24,869 bases of DNA from an uncultured Collinsella sp. GTDB taxonomy: Bacteria > Actinomycetota > Coriobacteriia > Coriobacteriales > Coriobacteriaceae. Shown in pieces: positions 16,066-23,298 of the stretch. A program made the translations under genes and the position numbers. The notes under the pieces were generated by a model. That model saw only the letters and a list, made by a program, of their open reading frames with translations, was not told where the DNA came from and made no database searches. Location of the stretch: contig UQQL01000026.1 of the NCBI GenBank assembly GCA_900543275.1, positions 1 to 24,869 of the forward strand, given 5' to 3'. Numbering within the stretch: the stretch's first letter is position 1; each line of letters opens with the position of its first letter.

Positions 16066-16623
16066 CTATTTCTTGAACGGGAAACCGAAGGCGTCCAGAA
16101 GGGCCTTGGCCTCCTCATCGGTGTTGGCGGTGGTCACGAAAGTGATGTCCATACCACGCTGGTGATCGACGGAGTCGAAGTCGATCTCGGGGAAGATGAG
16201 CTGCTCGGTGACGCCCATGGAGAAGTTACCACGGCCGTCGAAGCTCTTGGCGGAGATGCCGCGGAAGTCGCGGATACGGGGGATCGCGACGGAGGTCAGA
16301 CGATCGAAGAACTCCCACATACGGTCGCCACGCAGGGTAACCTTGCAGCCGATCGGCATACCAGCGCGCAGGCGGAAGGTAGCGATGGACTTGCGGGCAC
16401 GGGTGATCATCGGCTGCTGGCCGGTGATGGCGCGCAGGTCGCGCACGGCACCGTCGATGGCCTTGGAATCGGTAGCGGCCTCGCCGACACCCATGTTCAC
16501 GACGATCTTCTCAAACTTGGGGATCATCATGACGTTCTCGTACTGGAACTTGTCCTGAAGCTGCTGCTTGACCTCGTTGTTGTACTTGGTCTTCAGACGC
16601 GGCACATACTTCTCTTCTGCCAT
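16066..16623 (-). CDS. rplE: 50S ribosomal protein L5 (first ribosomal gene of the run)
   Basis: L5 binds 5S rRNA and contacts P-site tRNA. The 185-residue product shows PKFEKIVVNMGVG, ITGQQPMITRARKSIATFRLR and RGISAKSFDGRGNFSMGV, all diagnostic, and is of normal length. AAGGAG precedes the ATG. In most bacteria rplX lies immediately upstream; here there are instead about 325 nt of non-coding DNA with a promoter-like site and an inverted repeat, and then xdhC. In E. coli the S8 repressor target lies near the start of this gene, so the leader is of interest. Confidence 0.98.
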   Translation of the reverse strand: MAEEKYVPRLKTKYNNEVKQQLQDKFQYENVMMIPKFEKIVVNMGVGEAATDSKAIDGAVRDLRAITGQQPMITRARKSIATFRLRAGMPIGCKVTLRGDRMWEFFDRLTSVAIPRIRDFRGISAKSFDGRGNFSMGVTEQLIFPEIDFDSVDHQRGMDITFVTTANTDEEAKALLDAFGFPFKK

Positions 16624-16760
16624 TGTTCACTCCTTCTTGGGGTTTTAAGCACGGGGCGTGGCCACGATGGGTTGTCCTCGTGCCTCCTGGCTGCATCCGC
16701 GCCGCTCATGGCATTTCGCGGTTTGGACTCGACACAGCAGGAGCCGACAAAACAATCGGT

Positions 16761-16789
16761 ACTATACGCGCATCGAGAGCGTATTTCCA
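16761..16789 (-). promoter_or_regulatory. Likely promoter of the rplE-rplQ run
   Basis: On the minus strand TGGAAA (16784-16789) and TATAGT (16761-16766) are separated by exactly 17 nt. The -10 matches consensus at five of six positions and the -35 at four. Transcription would start near 16754, about 130 nt before rplE. Confidence 0.6.
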
Positions 16790-16864
16790 GAAAAACCTCG
16801 TCTGCCTGCACAACTCCACAACTCCCCCGCACATATTGATCCCTAGGGGACGGAGGAAAATGGC

Positions 16865-16931
16865 AGTTGCGGTGAAATAGGGACCGTTTGACGGCTTAAC
16901 AGGCTTTAACAGTCCGTATTTCACCGCAACT
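16865..16931. repeat. 67-bp inverted-repeat element, copy A
   Basis: Arms of 22 nt (16865-16886 and 16910-16931) surround a 23-nt loop. Fifteen outer pairs are perfect; inside them are a G-G mismatch and a C-A mismatch, and the latter becomes G-U if the minus strand is transcribed. The arm begins AGTTGCGGTGAAATAG. It lies 17 nt past the xdhC stop and matches copy B in size and outer sequence. Confidence 0.85.
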
Positions 16932-16948
16932 CATGTATGGGGATGCGA

Positions 16949-17992
16949 TTAGCGCTTGCGGGGGACGAGCTTGGTGCGGCGCAGGTGGATCATCTCGGCA
17001 GCGATGGAGATGGCAATCTCCTCGGGATCCTCGGCCTCGATGGCAACGCCGATCGGCAGGTGCAGCCCGTCGATCTGGTCCTGCGTAAAGCCCTCCTGCT
17101 CCAAACGGGCGCGCACAAAGGCCGTCTTGCGGCGCGAGCCCAAGCAGCCCAGATAGGCGGGTTTAGCGCGCATGGCCTGAATCACCACGTCGATATCGGA
17201 CTTGTGGCCTGCCGTGGCCACGACCACCAAGTCGCGCGGGCCGATGGGGCACTGCTTGCTCAGGTTCTTGTAATCGACCAGGCGACGACCGTAGACACCG
17301 GGCACCCATTCGGGCGTCAGCGTGCCGGGGCGGTCATCGCACGCCACAACGGCAAAGCCCGCCGCCGTGAGTACGCGCGCCGTCGCAGCGCCCACGTGTC
17401 CGCAGCCAAAGATGTAGGTCAGGCCCTCGGGGCAGAGCGTCTCGATGTGCGCCGGGGGAATCTCGGAGGCGGCGTTGGTGTAGGTGACCTTACTCCCCTC
17501 CTCCACCAGCGAAAGCTCGGGGCAGCCCGCAATGGTATGGCGCGATGCCCCGCCATGGTACTCGGCCACATCGCCCTCGAGCGCGTTTGCGATAAACGGT
17601 TCAAAGTCGATGACGAAGTCGCCGATGCGTCGATACGCCAAGACGTCGGCAACCGACTGGAACAACGGCACCTGCGATACATCCAGGTGCAGATAGCACA
17701 GGCAGATGGCTCCGCCGCAGATCATGCCGGTATCGGAGTTCTCGCCGCCCATGGTGTAGCGGACCAGACGCGATTGCCCTGCGGCCAGCAGCTCGCGCGC
17801 CTCGTTCAGCGCAAAGAGCTCGATCTTGCCGCCGCCGATGGTACCTGCTTGGCTGCCATCGGCAAAGACGGCCATCCAGGCGCCCACGCCGCGCGGCGAT
17901 GACCCTGCCGTGCCGGCAACTACCACCAGCTCGCACGTCTTACCAGCCTTCAGAGCGCCAAGCGCAGCATTCACCACATCGAGCTTTTCCAT
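16949..17992 (-). CDS. xdhC: XdhC/CoxI family molybdenum-hydroxylase maturation protein
   Basis: XdhC proteins bind molybdenum cofactor, help its sulfuration (or analogous maturation) and insert it into xanthine dehydrogenase-type enzymes. The 347-residue product has the N-terminal domain with AGSSPRGVGAWM, TIGGGKIE at 51-58 and GMICGG at 89-94 (Cys92), then a C-terminal Rossmann domain with IFGCGHVGAATARVL from about 194 and GSRRKTAFVRARL. The ATG at 17992 has AGGAAA just upstream and follows yqeB by 9 nt, an operon arrangement. The hydroxylase it serves is not in the window. As far as I recall, E. coli YqeB (about 540 residues) combines XdhC-like and YqeB-like parts; here they are two genes. 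Confidence 0.92.
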   Translation of the reverse strand: MEKLDVVNAALGALKAGKTCELVVVAGTAGSSPRGVGAWMAVFADGSQAGTIGGGKIELFALNEARELLAAGQSRLVRYTMGGENSDTGMICGGAICLCYLHLDVSQVPLFQSVADVLAYRRIGDFVIDFEPFIANALEGDVAEYHGGASRHTIAGCPELSLVEEGSKVTYTNAASEIPPAHIETLCPEGLTYIFGCGHVGAATARVLTAAGFAVVACDDRPGTLTPEWVPGVYGRRLVDYKNLSKQCPIGPRDLVVVATAGHKSDIDVVIQAMRAKPAYLGCLGSRRKTAFVRARLEQEGFTQDQIDGLHLPIGVAIEAEDPEEIAISIAAEMIHLRRTKLVPRKR

Positions 17993-18001
17993 TGCAATTT
18001 C

Positions 18002-18796
18002 CTATCCCTGGAATACACCGGTGAGCATGGCGAGCGCCTCGAGCACGCCGCCGCCGACCGACGTCGCCTTGTCCGAAATATAGTTGATGTAGCTGGCATC
18101 GCCGCGCGGGTCGACGTCGGCACATTTAAAGCCCTCGGTCACCCGCACGCCGTTCGCCAAAAGCCCGCGCAGACAGCCATCGATCTGCGTGCACATGGGT
18201 GTGTCTCCCGCGTAGCCAATCACGTCTCCGGCGCTCACGATGTCGCCGATTGCGCGGTCGGACCGAAACACGCCGGCGGCGGGGCTGTGGATAACTCGTT
18301 CCTTGCCATAGCCGGCGATGACGCCCGGCACGCCCGTGTTGGGCTGGGGCGAACCTTGGGTAATGACGCGGCCCAAAAAATGCCCGCGCATGGTTTCGAC
18401 CGCTGCGTCGCAGTCAACCGGCGCGGTGAAGCCCGGTCCCACGGCAATAACGACAGGCGCCATATCGCGCGTGGTGCCCAAGTTGCGCTTGGCCAGAATC
18501 GCGTCCACCACGGCCGCGGGCTTCAGTTCGTCGAGCATCTTGGCCTGGGGGTCTACCACGACGGCGACGTCTCCGGCCTCGGTAATTGCAAGCACCTCTG
18601 TCGGCGTCTGCGCCAAGCGGGCGCAAATACCCTCGACCTGGACCTCGCCCAAGCGAATGGCCTCGCAAAAACTGATTGTGCGGCGGATGCACGTGGGAAC
18701 CGCGATATCGGCCATAACGACCGAAACGCCGGCGCGCACCAAGCGAACGGCGACGCCCGTGGCGATATCACCGGCGCCGCGAACATAAACGAGCAT
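18002..18796 (-). CDS. yqeB: Selenium-dependent molybdenum cofactor protein, YqeB/EF2563 family
   Basis: Comparative genomics ties this family to labile selenium in molybdenum hydroxylases; its exact reaction is not known. The 264-residue product begins MLVYVRGAGDIATGVAVRL, a Rossmann-like start, and carries the family segments GPGFTAPVDCDAAVETMRGH, PNTGVPGVIAGYG, RVIHSPAAGVF, IDGCLRGLL and DVDPRGD. GGGAGGTG lies 8 nt before the ATG. It starts a two-gene unit with xdhC and is divergent from yqeC; the 102-nt space between yqeB and yqeC must hold both promoters. Confidence 0.93.
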   Translation of the reverse strand: MLVYVRGAGDIATGVAVRLVRAGVSVVMADIAVPTCIRRTISFCEAIRLGEVQVEGICARLAQTPTEVLAITEAGDVAVVVDPQAKMLDELKPAAVVDAILAKRNLGTTRDMAPVVIAVGPGFTAPVDCDAAVETMRGHFLGRVITQGSPQPNTGVPGVIAGYGKERVIHSPAAGVFRSDRAIGDIVSAGDVIGYAGDTPMCTQIDGCLRGLLANGVRVTEGFKCADVDPRGDASYINYISDKATSVGGGVLEALAMLTGVFQG

Positions 18797-18856
18797 TCCC
18801 GGGGCACCTCCCTGTGCTACGGTTTGAGCAGAGCAAAAGCGGTTCGGCCGCTACTC

Positions 18857-18884
18857 TGATGATTATTTATTATCACAGTATTAT
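18857..18884 (+). promoter_or_regulatory. AT-rich divergent promoter region of yqeC
   Basis: TATTAT at 18879-18884 is a good -10 candidate 14 nt before the yqeC start. Just upstream, TGAT and ATCA flank an AT-rich core (18857-18875), forming an imperfect palindrome that could bind a regulator. No convincing -35 is seen. Confidence 0.35.
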
Positions 18885-18898
18885 ACGGCGGTGAACAG

Positions 18899-19633
18899 AT
18901 GGAAACGGTTAGCGGCAATCTTGCCTCGGCGCTCAGGATCGAGCCGGGCATTACCGCGATTATCGGCAGTGGCGGCAAGTCGACGTTGCTGAAGACGCTG
19001 GGGCTCGAGCTCATGCGCGCCGGCGGCCGCGTGCTCCTCTGTACCACCACGCACATGTTTCCCGTCGCCGGCGTGCCATGGGACGGGTCGAGCCGTCGTC
19101 TGGACGCCGCGCCTTGGAAGCCGGGCGCCGCACATGTCCCCAGTTGCACTTGCGAGGCCTGCGCGGGCCTTGCGCGCGGAAGCATCTGCCAGGCAGGCGT
19201 CTTGAACCCCCAGACGGGCAAGCTCTCCGCCCCCGCCGAGCCGCTCGGCGAGCTGGCACAGCGCTTTGACTACGTCCTGGCCGAGGCGGACGGCAGCAAG
19301 CGGCTCCCGCTCAAGGCCCACGCCGCCTGGGAGCCGGTCGTTCCCGCCGGCACGGCAAACGTTGTCTGGGTCGTCGGCGCCTCGGGATTCGGCAAACCCA
19401 TCAGCGAGGCCGTCCATCGCCCCGAGCTTTTTTGCGAGCTCTGCGGTTGCGAACTCACCGACATCGCCACGCCCGAGCGCGTCGCCCAGGTGCTCAATGC
19501 CGAGATGCAGGCGCTGAAGCTCAGCACCGCACGCGTCATGCTCAACCAAGTCGACACACTTGCCGACTCAACGATAGCCGACCGCTTCCAGGCAGCCCTC
19601 GGCCGCCCCGTCGTCGCCACCAACCTCAAGTAG
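18899..19633 (+). CDS. yqeC: Selenium cofactor biosynthesis protein YqeC
   Basis: YqeC is a predicted P-loop NTPase linked to selenium-dependent molybdenum hydroxylases; its reaction is not established. The 244-residue product has the phosphate loop GSGGKST at 23-29, the family motif CTTTHMF at 48-54, and LAEADGSKRLPLKA at 127-140. A cysteine cluster lies between these (Cys83, Cys85, Cys88, Cys97) and another Cys pair at 182 and 184. The start ATG has a weak GGCGGTGA upstream. It is the only plus-strand gene in the right half, divergent from yqeB and convergent with hyuA, with repeat copy B between the two stops. Confidence 0.92.
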   Translation: METVSGNLASALRIEPGITAIIGSGGKSTLLKTLGLELMRAGGRVLLCTTTHMFPVAGVPWDGSSRRLDAAPWKPGAAHVPSCTCEACAGLARGSICQAGVLNPQTGKLSAPAEPLGELAQRFDYVLAEADGSKRLPLKAHAAWEPVVPAGTANVVWVVGASGFGKPISEAVHRPELFCELCGCELTDIATPERVAQVLNAEMQALKLSTARVMLNQVDTLADSTIADRFQAALGRPVVATNLK

Positions 19634-19658
19634 CTGGCGCTGCCCCAGCAGGCCTATA

Positions 19659-19725
19659 AGTTGCGGTGGAATAGTTCCTGAAACGGCCTATTTGGCGGCT
19701 AAACAGGAACTATTCCACCGCAACT
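19659..19725. repeat. 67-bp inverted-repeat element, copy B
   Basis: Arms of 22 nt (19659-19680 and 19704-19725) are perfect reverse complements around a 23-nt loop. The arm begins AGTTGCGGTGGAATAG. It sits between the convergent stops of yqeC and hyuA, where a hairpin would form in either transcript. There is no T-tract, so it is not a standard intrinsic terminator. Confidence 0.92.
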
Positions 19726-19752
19726 GCGGATGGAAATCCGGTGATCTTCCTG

Positions 19753-21120
19753 CTAGCGGGGCACGTAGCGACCGGGCTGGGCTCCGGTGGGCTCGCCGTC
19801 GCGCGCAGCCAGTACGCCGTTCACAAACACGGCCTTGGCGCGGCCGTGCGCCTCAAAGCCCTCGAGCGGCGTGTAGTCCACGGCCTGATGCTGCGTCGCG
19901 GCGCTAATCGTCCAGCGCGCCTTGGGATCCCACACGCACACGTCGGCATCGGCGCCCTCGGCAAGACAGCCCTTGTGCGGATACATGCCAAAGACGCGCG
20001 CCGGGTTCTCGCTCATCAGGCGGCACAGATCCTCGGGACCCAGCTGTCCCTCAAAGCTCGTGGCAATCGCAACGGGACGATGCTCCACGCCGGGCCCGCC
20101 GTTGGGAATCGCGCGGAAATCATCGCGTCCTCGGTCCTTTTGCCCGTGCAGGTTAAAGCTGCAATGATCGGTCGCAATAGTATCGATCTCGCCAGCCACA
20201 AGCGCCTCGCGCAGCGCGGCACGGTCACCGGCATGGCGCAGCGGCGGGCTCATCACGTACTTGGCGCCCGCAAAGCCGTCCTCGCCCTGCTCCAGATAGC
20301 AGGTGTCGTCGAGCATCAGATACTGAGGGCATGTCTCGACATAGATGTTCTTCTGCCCGCGCGCTTTGGCAGCGCGAATGGCCTCGAGCCCCAGCTTGGT
20401 CGAAAGGTGCACCACGTTGACCGGAGCGTCCCCGGCCAAGTGCGCCAGATACAGCAGGCGGCTCACGGCCTCGGCCTCACACACGTCCGGACGGCTGAGC
20501 GCATGGCCCTCGGGCCCGTGGATACCCTGCTCAAACACGCGCTTCTGCAGCGCGTTGACCAACGTACCGTTCTCGCAATGCACGCACAGTATGCCGCCAA
20601 TACGCTTGAGTTCCTTCAGCACCTCGAGCGTCTCGGCATCGTCCAGGCGCAGATGATCGTAGGCAAAGTAGGTCTTGAACGACGATACGCCCGCCTCGCG
20701 CATGGCCGAGAGGTCGGCGCGGTTGCGCTCGTTCCACTCGGCGAGTGCCATATGAAAGGCGTAGTTGGCCGTGCAGGTTCCGTCGGCGCGGCGATGCCAC
20801 TCGGCCAAGGCATCGGGCATGGTCACGCCGCGATCGGCCGTCGCGTAGTCCACGATGGTCGTCGTACCGCCGCAGGCAGCCGCACGCGTACCGGTCTCAA
20901 AGCTATCGGCCGTCCAATCCATGCCGGTCCAGCACTGCATGTGCGTGTGGCCGTCGATAAAGCCCGGGAACACCCAGCAGCCCGCAGCATCCTCGACGGT
21001 ATCGCCCTCGGCCGGCTCAATCGCCGCGGCAATCCGCACGATCTTATCGCCATCCATGGCAAGATCGGCGCGGCGAAGCCCCTGGGGCGTCACGAGCGCG
21101 CCGTTTTTGATGATGATCAT
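19753..21120 (-). CDS. hyuA: Dihydropyrimidinase/hydantoinase (HyuA family)
   Basis: This amidohydrolase opens cyclic ureides such as hydantoins or dihydropyrimidines. The 455-residue product has all metal-site residues of the family: His58 and His60 in GHTHM, the carbamylated Lys149 in SFKTYFAY, His181 in VHCENG, His238 in VVHLST, and Asp318 in ATDHCSF. In E. coli hyuA lies in the ygeW-xdhD region, and gut-bacterial work places such enzymes in anaerobic purine breakdown; the native substrate here is an inference. AAGGAG precedes the ATG, and the gene lies 12 nt after the mocA-like gene, so the two are likely cotranscribed. Confidence 0.94.
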   Translation of the reverse strand: MIIIKNGALVTPQGLRRADLAMDGDKIVRIAAAIEPAEGDTVEDAAGCWVFPGFIDGHTHMQCWTGMDWTADSFETGTRAAACGGTTTIVDYATADRGVTMPDALAEWHRRADGTCTANYAFHMALAEWNERNRADLSAMREAGVSSFKTYFAYDHLRLDDAETLEVLKELKRIGGILCVHCENGTLVNALQKRVFEQGIHGPEGHALSRPDVCEAEAVSRLLYLAHLAGDAPVNVVHLSTKLGLEAIRAAKARGQKNIYVETCPQYLMLDDTCYLEQGEDGFAGAKYVMSPPLRHAGDRAALREALVAGEIDTIATDHCSFNLHGQKDRGRDDFRAIPNGGPGVEHRPVAIATSFEGQLGPEDLCRLMSENPARVFGMYPHKGCLAEGADADVCVWDPKARWTISAATQHQAVDYTPLEGFEAHGRAKAVFVNGVLAARDGEPTGAQPGRYVPR

Positions 21121-21132
21121 AATTGCTCCTTA

Positions 21133-21744
21133 TTAATTGATGCAGTTGGCCACGCGATCAAAATACGAGCAGGCGGCGATATGCTCCGTTATGCGTCGCT
21201 GTCCCTTGACGGTATCGACGTCCCACAGCTCGTAGGCACGCGCCTCGACCAGCACCACGTCGGTACGGTCCTTGAGGATCGAACCGCCGCCGTCCTTACC
21301 CTCAAGACACATAAGTGCATCGAACAGTTCCGCCGGAAAGAGCACCGGGCTCGAAGGCTCACCGTTGCACGCAAGACGCACCAGATACTTGCGGCCACGC
21401 TCATCAAACGCGCGAACCATGGCCTCAAAAGAATCCGAACTCACGAGCGGCTGGTCGCCCGGCAAAAAGAGGCAACCCTTCCAGCCGCGGCTCGCCCCCC
21501 ACGAAAGGCCCGCACGGACGCTTTCGCTTCTGAGCTTGCCATCGTGCAGCACACACGAGCAATGCTTGTCCTCGCAAATCTGGGCGACCTCGGGCCAACG
21601 CGTCGAAACCACGACGTCAAAGCCCCGGGGAACCGAATCGATGGTCCGGGCAATCAGCGGCTTGCCATAGATATCGGCAAGCATCTTGTTAGAGCCAAAC
21701 CGCTTGCCCTCGCCCGAAGCCATAATGACGCAACCAAGTTTCAT
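21133..21744 (-). CDS. MobA/MocA-like nucleotidyltransferase (YgfJ type)
   Basis: The family transfers CMP or GMP onto molybdopterin to form dinucleotide cofactors; cytosine dinucleotide is usual in xanthine dehydrogenase-family enzymes. The 203-residue product shows the nucleotide-binding start GCVIMASGEGKRFGSNKM (4-21), with the signature Lys at 20, and LPGDQPLVS at 94-102 with the metal-binding Asp97. PSSPVLFP resembles the GHPV region with substitutions. GGGGAGG lies upstream of the ATG at 21744; an in-frame start 51 nt earlier lacks a site. It precedes hyuA by 12 nt. It is equivalent to E. coli ygfJ (mocA) by context and motif, but the nucleotide specificity is not provable here. Confidence 0.85.
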   Translation of the reverse strand: MKLGCVIMASGEGKRFGSNKMLADIYGKPLIARTIDSVPRGFDVVVSTRWPEVAQICEDKHCSCVLHDGKLRSESVRAGLSWGASRGWKGCLFLPGDQPLVSSDSFEAMVRAFDERGRKYLVRLACNGEPSSPVLFPAELFDALMCLEGKDGGGSILKDRTDVVLVEARAYELWDVDTVKGQRRITEHIAACSYFDRVANCIN

Positions 21745-21832
21745 GGCGATACCTCCCCTGAAACCATCGTACCCATAACTCTCGTCGCGGGGCATCTACA
21801 TCGAAAGAGCTTATCCCGCACGCCCACGATGC

Positions 21833-21872
21833 AAAAAGGGGCACCCCGCCGGTTGGCAGAGCGCCCCCTTTA
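21833..21872 (-). terminator. Intrinsic terminator of ygeW
   Basis: On the minus strand a stem from AAAGGGG pairs with CCCCTTT, continues with a G bulge and CGC/GTG pairs, and ends in five T. It lies 22 nt past the ygeW stop and separates it from the mocA-hyuA unit. Confidence 0.75.
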
Positions 21873-21894
21873 CATGGCTTACCTCAGCCCAGCT

Positions 21895-23097
21895 TTAGGC
21901 CTGGAACCAACGGGCGGTGTTGCGCTCGTCGAGGGCCTTAAGGGTAGCGGCGGGATCGGCAACCTTCTGCAGGAACATCATGGCTGCGATGGCGTACGGC
22001 TTGTAGCTGGCCTCCTTGTACATGCCCACGCGGTGCATGTCAAAGACGTCGGCGTTGACCTCGCCGTGCTCGCAGGAGACACCGGAGATGTCGGCGGGCA
22101 GCGGGTGCATAAAGATGGTGTCCTGGCCGTTGGCGGTCTTCTCCATGAGCTCGGTCGTGGAGCACCAGTCCTGATGGGTGGCGTTCTGAGCGAGCAGCTC
22201 CTTCTCGAGCGCTGCGATGCCGGCGTCGTCGCCCTCCGCGTACAGGTTGGTACGCTTCTCCATGGCGGCAAACGGAGCCCAGCTCTTCGGGATCACGATG
22301 TCGGCGCCCTCGAAGGCCTCGGCCATGGTGTTGACCTGCTTAAAGGTGGTGCCGGACTCGGCGGCATAGCCCTTGGCGCGCTCGACGACCTCGGGCATGA
22401 GGTCGTAGCCCTCGGGGTGGGCCAGGGTGACGTCCATGCCAAAGCGGGGCAGCAGGCTGATCAGCGACTGCGGGCAGGACAGCGGCTTGCCGTAAGAGGG
22501 CGAATAGGCCCAGGTGACGGCAACCTTCTTGCCCTTGAGGTTCTCAAGACCGCCAAACTCGTTGATGAGGTAGAGCATGTCGGCAGAGGACTGCGTGGGG
22601 TGATCGGAGTCGGACTGCAGGGAGATGAGCGTGGGACGGTGATCCAGAACGCCGTCCTCGTAGGCCTGCTGGACAGACTCGGAGACCTCGGCCATGTAGG
22701 CGTCGCCCTTGCCGATGTACATGTCGTCGCGGATGCCGATGACGTCGGCCATGAAGGAGATCATGGTAGCGGTCTCGCGGACGGTCTCGCCGTGGGCGAT
22801 CTGGGACTTCTTCTCGTCCAGGTCCTGCAGCTCAAGGCCGAGCAGGTTGGCGGCCTTAGAGAAGGAGAAGCGCGTACGGGTGGAGTTGTCACGGAACAGG
22901 GAGACGGCCAGACCCGAATCGAAGATCTTGGACGAAACGTTGTTCTCGCGCAGCTCGCGCAGGGCGTCGGCGACGATGTAGAGCGCCTTGAGCTCATCGG
23001 TGGTCTTATCCCAGGTGTGCAGGAAGTCGCTGCCGTACATGCCCTTAAAATCGAGGCCGTTCAGCTGCTCGACGAGCTCGGTAAACTTGGCGTCCAT
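21895..23097 (-). CDS. ygeW: Knotted carbamoyltransferase YgeW
   Basis: YgeW belongs to the aspartate/ornithine carbamoyltransferase superfamily but is not a standard OTCase. It is thought to act on ureido intermediates in anaerobic purine breakdown. The 400-residue product has the carbamoyl-phosphate loop STRTR at 72-76, DHPTQ at 165-169 and HPLP at 331-334. The long insert VTWAYSPSYGKPLSCPQS at 194-211 fits the YgeW group. The ATG at 23097 has AAAGGA upstream; an in-frame upstream start at 23283 would add 62 residues without family similarity. A structured leader precedes it and a terminator follows. Confidence 0.93.
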   Translation of the reverse strand: MDAKFTELVEQLNGLDFKGMYGSDFLHTWDKTTDELKALYIVADALRELRENNVSSKIFDSGLAVSLFRDNSTRTRFSFSKAANLLGLELQDLDEKKSQIAHGETVRETATMISFMADVIGIRDDMYIGKGDAYMAEVSESVQQAYEDGVLDHRPTLISLQSDSDHPTQSSADMLYLINEFGGLENLKGKKVAVTWAYSPSYGKPLSCPQSLISLLPRFGMDVTLAHPEGYDLMPEVVERAKGYAAESGTTFKQVNTMAEAFEGADIVIPKSWAPFAAMEKRTNLYAEGDDAGIAALEKELLAQNATHQDWCSTTELMEKTANGQDTIFMHPLPADISGVSCEHGEVNADVFDMHRVGMYKEASYKPYAIAAMMFLQKVADPAATLKALDERNTARWFQA

Positions 23098-23140
23098 GTA
23101 AATATCCTTTCCAACGATGAAACGATTGCAATGAGTAGAT

Positions 23141-23180
23141 GTGCTCCGGCATGCGCGTGCGGCTAGAACATGCAGAGCAC
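23141..23180 (-). other. Structured leader hairpin of ygeW
   Basis: GTGCTC pairs with GAGCAC and, past a small internal loop (two bases against one), GCATG pairs with CATGC, around a 15-nt loop. It lies 44 nt before the ygeW ATG. A weak promoter-like pair (TTGACT, 16 nt, TATCTC; 23216-23243) just upstream would place it in the 5' leader. Confidence 0.5.
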
Positions 23181-23251
23181 TATGACGAGGACCCGCTACC
23201 GTTGAGGAAGCATGGGAGATAACGACCGCGGGCCCCAAGTCAACAGGGGGT

Positions 23252-23276
23252 GCCGGGGACACGAGCTGTCCCCGGC
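23252..23276. other. GC-rich hairpin between ygeY and ygeW
   Basis: GCCGGGGACA and TGTCCCCGGC form a perfect 10-bp stem around a 5-nt loop, 22 nt past the ygeY stop. No T-tract follows on either strand. It may slow or trim the ygeY transcript, or be an extragenic palindrome. Confidence 0.6.
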
Positions 23277-23298
23277 TCAACAAGATCGAGGAATGGGA

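Larger units (their letters stand above)
16624..16948. other. Non-coding junction between xdhC and rplE
   Basis: This 325-nt stretch holds no gene I can support, and in particular no rplX remnant. From right to left it contains repeat element A (16865-16931), a promoter-like pair at 16761-16789 and a leader of about 130 nt before rplE. The leader can form short stems, including one from CCGA and TCGG near its 5' end. Confidence 0.7.

Noticed and set aside
16593..16832. A 79-codon minus-strand frame in the leader of rplE, considered as an rplX remnant or leader peptide
   Set aside because: It runs into rplE in another frame, has no L24-like sequence, and starts upstream of the proposed promoter.
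16865..16931. Repeat copy A as a standard intrinsic terminator of xdhC
   Set aside because: The stem is long enough, but no T-tract follows on the minus strand, and the same structure recurs between convergent genes.
19741..23166. A 1141-codon open frame on the plus strand
   Set aside because: It is antisense to hyuA, the mocA-like gene and ygeW, all of which have complete family motifs and ribosome binding sites. The long frame follows from GC-rich codon use.
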